Assembly: GCF_900496995.4 (NCBI RefSeq)
Contig: NC_044006.1
Location: 62,107,204 to 62,171,203 of the forward strand
DNA: 64,000 nt
Reading direction: 5' to 3'
Source of the DNA: Aquila chrysaetos chrysaetos
Lineage: Eukaryota; Chordata; Aves; Accipitriformes; Accipitridae
Under the pieces are notes generated by a model that did no database searches, had not been told where the DNA came from, and saw only the letters and a program-made list of their open reading frames with translations. Shown here one piece after another: positions 63,860 to 64,000 of the stretch (position 1 is its first letter; each line of letters begins with the position of its first letter). A program made the position numbers and the translations under genes.

Positions 63860-64000
63860 ATGTGGAGGATGCCGGGCTGGCGCCCAGCCTGCCGTCCCCG
63901 CCGCGGGTTCCCGCACGGGCTGCGGGAGCACCTGCTGTCGGGCGCAGCGCGGCGGCCGAGCGGCAGCGAGCGCCCGCCGGCGCCGCGGCCCTTCGTCCTC
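63860..64000 (+). CDS. N-terminus of an unidentified protein-coding gene, cut by window end
   Basis: A pyrimidine-rich GGGCTTTCTCCTCAG acceptor (AG at 63849-63850) precedes an exon whose first ATG is at 63860, in the context CAGCAACATGT. The frame is open for 47 codons to the window end. The peptide starts MWRMPGWRPACRPRRG and is rich in arginine and proline, with no acidic residue in its first 20 positions. That composition fits either a mitochondrial presequence or a disordered or cytoplasmic tail before a membrane segment. I cannot tell which and do not recognise the gene. A 244-nt GC-rich intron (63607-63850) would separate it from the first exon. The CpG island suggests broad expression. 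No in-frame upstream ATG competes within the exon. Confidence 0.6.
   Translation, partial: MWRMPGWRPACRPRRGFPHGLREHLLSGAARRPSGSERPPAPRPFVL

Larger units (their letters stand above)
62590..64000. promoter_or_regulatory. CpG island at a gene promoter
   Basis: From about 62,590 to the window end the DNA is very GC-rich with CpG close to expectation, unlike the preceding 60 kb. Such islands mark vertebrate housekeeping or developmental promoters. It contains the GC-box cluster, a probable first exon with donor, and the start of a coding exon. Long minus-strand frames here (for example 62973-63773 and 63164-63931) come from the lack of A/T-containing stop codons. Confidence 0.9.

Noticed and set aside
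62973-63931. Minus-strand ORFs of 266, 255 and 167 codons in the CpG island
   Set aside because: GC-rich DNA rarely encodes stop codons. The peptides are low-complexity Arg/Pro/Gly/Ala and overlap in different frames.

Overview
This window looks like an avian chromosome segment. The evidence is indirect but consistent. There are degenerate CR1 LINE copies with the typical CR1 tail built on an ATTCTATG-type unit. There is a long terminal repeat (LTR) of the bird ERVL type, flanked by a perfect 5-bp target-site duplication. There are also three old MIR-like SINE remnants, long AT-rich non-coding stretches, and one CpG-island promoter at the right edge. Nothing looks bacterial or viral: there are no operons, no densely packed ORFs and no CRISPR arrays. 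Almost all ORFs of 60 to 150 codons are chance open frames.

Layout. Positions 1 to about 62,500 are intergenic or intronic DNA with scattered repeats. A solo LTR (1582-2417) lies inside a stretch that reads as weakly coding on the minus strand (717-3397). MIR-like remnants are at about 9710, 19125 and 43128. A small CpG-rich islet with a 21-bp tandem duplication is at 10250-10640. A degraded CR1 body plus tail is at about 17920-18906, and CR1 3' ends are at 48015-48435 and 61600-61726. A promoter-like CCAAT/TATA/AATAAA module is at 21523-21610. The ERVL-type LTR is at 34967-35562 on the minus strand. Simple repeats include a 38-nt pure C run (53296-53333) and a near-perfect 67-bp tandem duplication (55698-55831). 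One exon-like segment (50770-50957) has a splice acceptor, 62 open codons, a stop and an AATAAA 132 nt further on. It is the best candidate for an internal protein-coding exon.

Right edge. From about 62,590 to the end the DNA becomes a strong CpG island with clustered GC boxes and no clear TATA box. A probable non-coding first exon ends at a GAG|GTGAGT donor (63606/63607). A pyrimidine tract and AG acceptor (63849-63850) lead into an exon whose ATG at 63860 opens a frame that runs off the window. This is the only confident protein-coding gene start. I do not recognise the protein from its 47 visible residues.

I found no convincing undescribed system. The items most worth checking are the exon-like segment at 50770-50957, the identity of the gene starting at 63860, the minus-strand coding-like block broken by the first LTR, and the LTR-like promoter module near 21,560.
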